A stretch of DNA of 7,123 bases from Sphaerochaeta sp. (GTDB taxonomy: Bacteria; Spirochaetota; Spirochaetia; Sphaerochaetales; Sphaerochaetaceae), in assembly GCA_023228445.1 (NCBI GenBank), contig JALOBD010000110.1, positions 1 to 7,123 on the forward strand, read 5' to 3'. Shown piece by piece: positions 6,769 through 7,123 of the stretch (positions within the stretch are counted from its first letter, which is position 1; each line of letters begins with the position of its first letter). The notes under the pieces were generated by a model, which saw only the letters and a program-made list of their open reading frames with translations, made no database searches and was not told where the DNA came from. The translations under genes were made by a program, and so were the position numbers.

Positions 6769-6803
6769 ATTAAATATTGTATACATAGTTTTTGCTAATT
6801 GAA
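6769..6803 (-). promoter_or_regulatory. Possible sigma70 promoter for the transporter-transketolase operon
   Basis: On the minus strand, TACAAT (complement of 6776-6781) is a good -10 box, preceded by a 16-nt spacer and a weak -35 TTCAAT (complement of 6798-6803). Transcription would start near 6769, giving a leader of about 30 nt. The -10 box lies within the ATATTGTAT arm of the inverted repeat. The poor -35 would suit an activated or tightly regulated promoter. Confidence 0.5.
6778..6785. promoter_or_regulatory. Palindrome TGTATACA, candidate GntR-type operator
   Basis: A perfect 8-bp palindrome centred in TATTGTATACATAG. The GT-AT-AC core resembles operators of FCD-type GntR regulators such as UxuR/ExuR (TTGGTATACCAA). 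It overlaps the probable -10 box of the transporter-transketolase operon, so binding there would repress. Two FCD regulators are encoded in the window, but which one binds here, if either, is inference. Confidence 0.4.
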
Positions 6804-6808
6804 TTATT

Positions 6809-6837
6809 TTGACTTTTACTTTTGAATAATTTAGAAT
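6809..6837 (+). promoter_or_regulatory. Strong sigma70-type promoter for the cupin gene
   Basis: TTGACT (6809-6814) and TAGAAT (6832-6837) are separated by exactly 17 nt, five of six matches to each consensus box. The start of transcription would be near 6844, giving a leader of about 24 nt with its ribosome site. An overlapping alternative, TTGAAT (6822-6827) with TACAAT (6845-6850), also has a 17-nt spacer, but it would start inside the Shine-Dalgarno site and so is less likely. Confidence 0.7.
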
Positions 6838-6867
6838 ACTGAATACAATATAGTGAAGGAGCGTCGC

Positions 6868-7123
6868 ATGATTACAAGAAAAATGGAACAACGCCTTCGC
6901 CTGGAAGCAGCCGATGTTCTGCATCAGACAGGCTTTCCCCTCACTGCGACCGAGCTTGAATCCATCGCGGTCGCAGATTTCGGCCTGAGCCATCCCTATG
7001 AGGAGGGGGCACAGATCCTCACCCTCTTTGCCACCGACCGCATAAGCGCCAAATTGATCGTGCTCCTTCCAAACCAGATCCTCCCCGAACATTGGCATCC
7101 CCCAGTCGGTGACGATCCTGGCA
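6868..7123 (+). CDS. Cupin sugar isomerase, D-lyxose ketol-isomerase-like, 3' truncated by window edge
   Basis: The first 85 residues of a gene that runs off the right edge with an open frame. The ATG at 6868 follows AAGGAG (6856-6861) by six bases. After a helical start (MEQRLRLEAADVLHQTGF) comes VADFGLSHPYEEGAQILTLF, then a beta-rich stretch, then EHWHPPVGDDPG, in which H75 and H77 would be the first two cupin metal ligands. This order (DFGL segment, EEGAQ, then HxH at the front of a cupin) resembles the D-lyxose/D-mannose ketol-isomerase family, which interconverts aldoses and ketoses. The remaining expected ligands, a Glu just downstream and a later His, lie outside the window. It has its own promoter, divergent from the transporter operon, suggesting joint control. 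Substrate assignment is tentative. Confidence 0.68.
   Translation, partial: MITRKMEQRLRLEAADVLHQTGFPLTATELESIAVADFGLSHPYEEGAQILTLFATDRISAKLIVLLPNQILPEHWHPPVGDDPG

Larger units (their letters stand above)
6774..6851. repeat. 9-bp perfect inverted repeat across both divergent promoters
   Basis: ATATTGTAT at 6774-6782 is exactly complementary-inverted at 6843-6851 (ATACAATAT), with 60 nt between the arms. The left arm covers the -10 box of the transporter operon promoter; the right arm covers the predicted transcription start of the cupin gene. This is a candidate pair of regulator binding sites, though the AT-richness makes some chance match possible. Confidence 0.5.
6739..6867. promoter_or_regulatory. 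AT-rich divergent intergenic regulatory region
   Basis: A 129-bp gap between the divergent transporter and cupin genes. Its core is extremely AT-rich: I count 16 G or C among the 91 bases 6761-6851, against GC-rich genes on both sides. It holds back-to-back promoters, an inverted repeat and an 8-bp palindrome, all listed separately. It is the only substantial intergenic space in the window. Confidence 0.8.

Noticed and set aside
6751..7098. A 115-codon minus-strand frame spanning the intergenic region and the cupin start
   Set aside because: It runs through the AT-rich promoter region and opposite the cupin coding sequence, which has its own promoter, ribosome site and motifs.

Overview
This window looks like a compact bacterial locus for catabolism of a carbohydrate or sugar acid. 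Most genes start after a strong purine-rich Shine-Dalgarno site, are packed into tight same-strand runs, and are fairly GC-rich. Only the divergent promoter region near 6.8 kb is strongly AT-rich. There are no rRNA, tRNA, mobile-element, CRISPR or phage features. The Shine-Dalgarno usage argues against Bacteroidota. The gene set would suit an anaerobic fermenter such as a Spirochaetota (Sphaerochaeta-like) or Firmicutes lineage, but this taxonomic guess comes from gene style only and is weak.

Layout, left arm (+ strand, 1-4000): a TIM-barrel sugar isomerase/epimerase cut by the left window edge; a beta-keto acid cleavage enzyme (BKACE, formerly DUF849); two GntR-family regulators with FCD domains whose genes overlap; and a second TIM-barrel epimerase of the D-tagatose/D-psicose 3-epimerase type. 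Right arm (- strand, 6738-4022): a 10-helix DMT/EamA transporter, then the N-terminal and C-terminal halves of a split transketolase, joined by a 4-nt overlap. The two arms converge with a 21-nt gap. Right edge (+ strand, 6868 onward): the start of a cupin that looks like the D-lyxose ketol-isomerase family, cut by the window end. It is divergent from the transporter gene across a 129-bp intergenic region with back-to-back promoters.

How they may work together (inference): the transporter moves a substrate or product; the isomerases/epimerases reshape a rare sugar or sugar derivative; the transketolase moves a two-carbon ketol unit into central metabolism; BKACE splits a 3-oxo acid using an acyl-CoA; and the two FCD regulators sense pathway acids or sugars. 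No kinase, dehydrogenase or dehydratase is visible, so the pathway is incomplete here and its substrate cannot be read from the window. The combination of BKACE, split transketolase and several sugar isomerases is the most notable feature. A perfect 9-bp inverted repeat lies over the two divergent promoters and is the best candidate operator.
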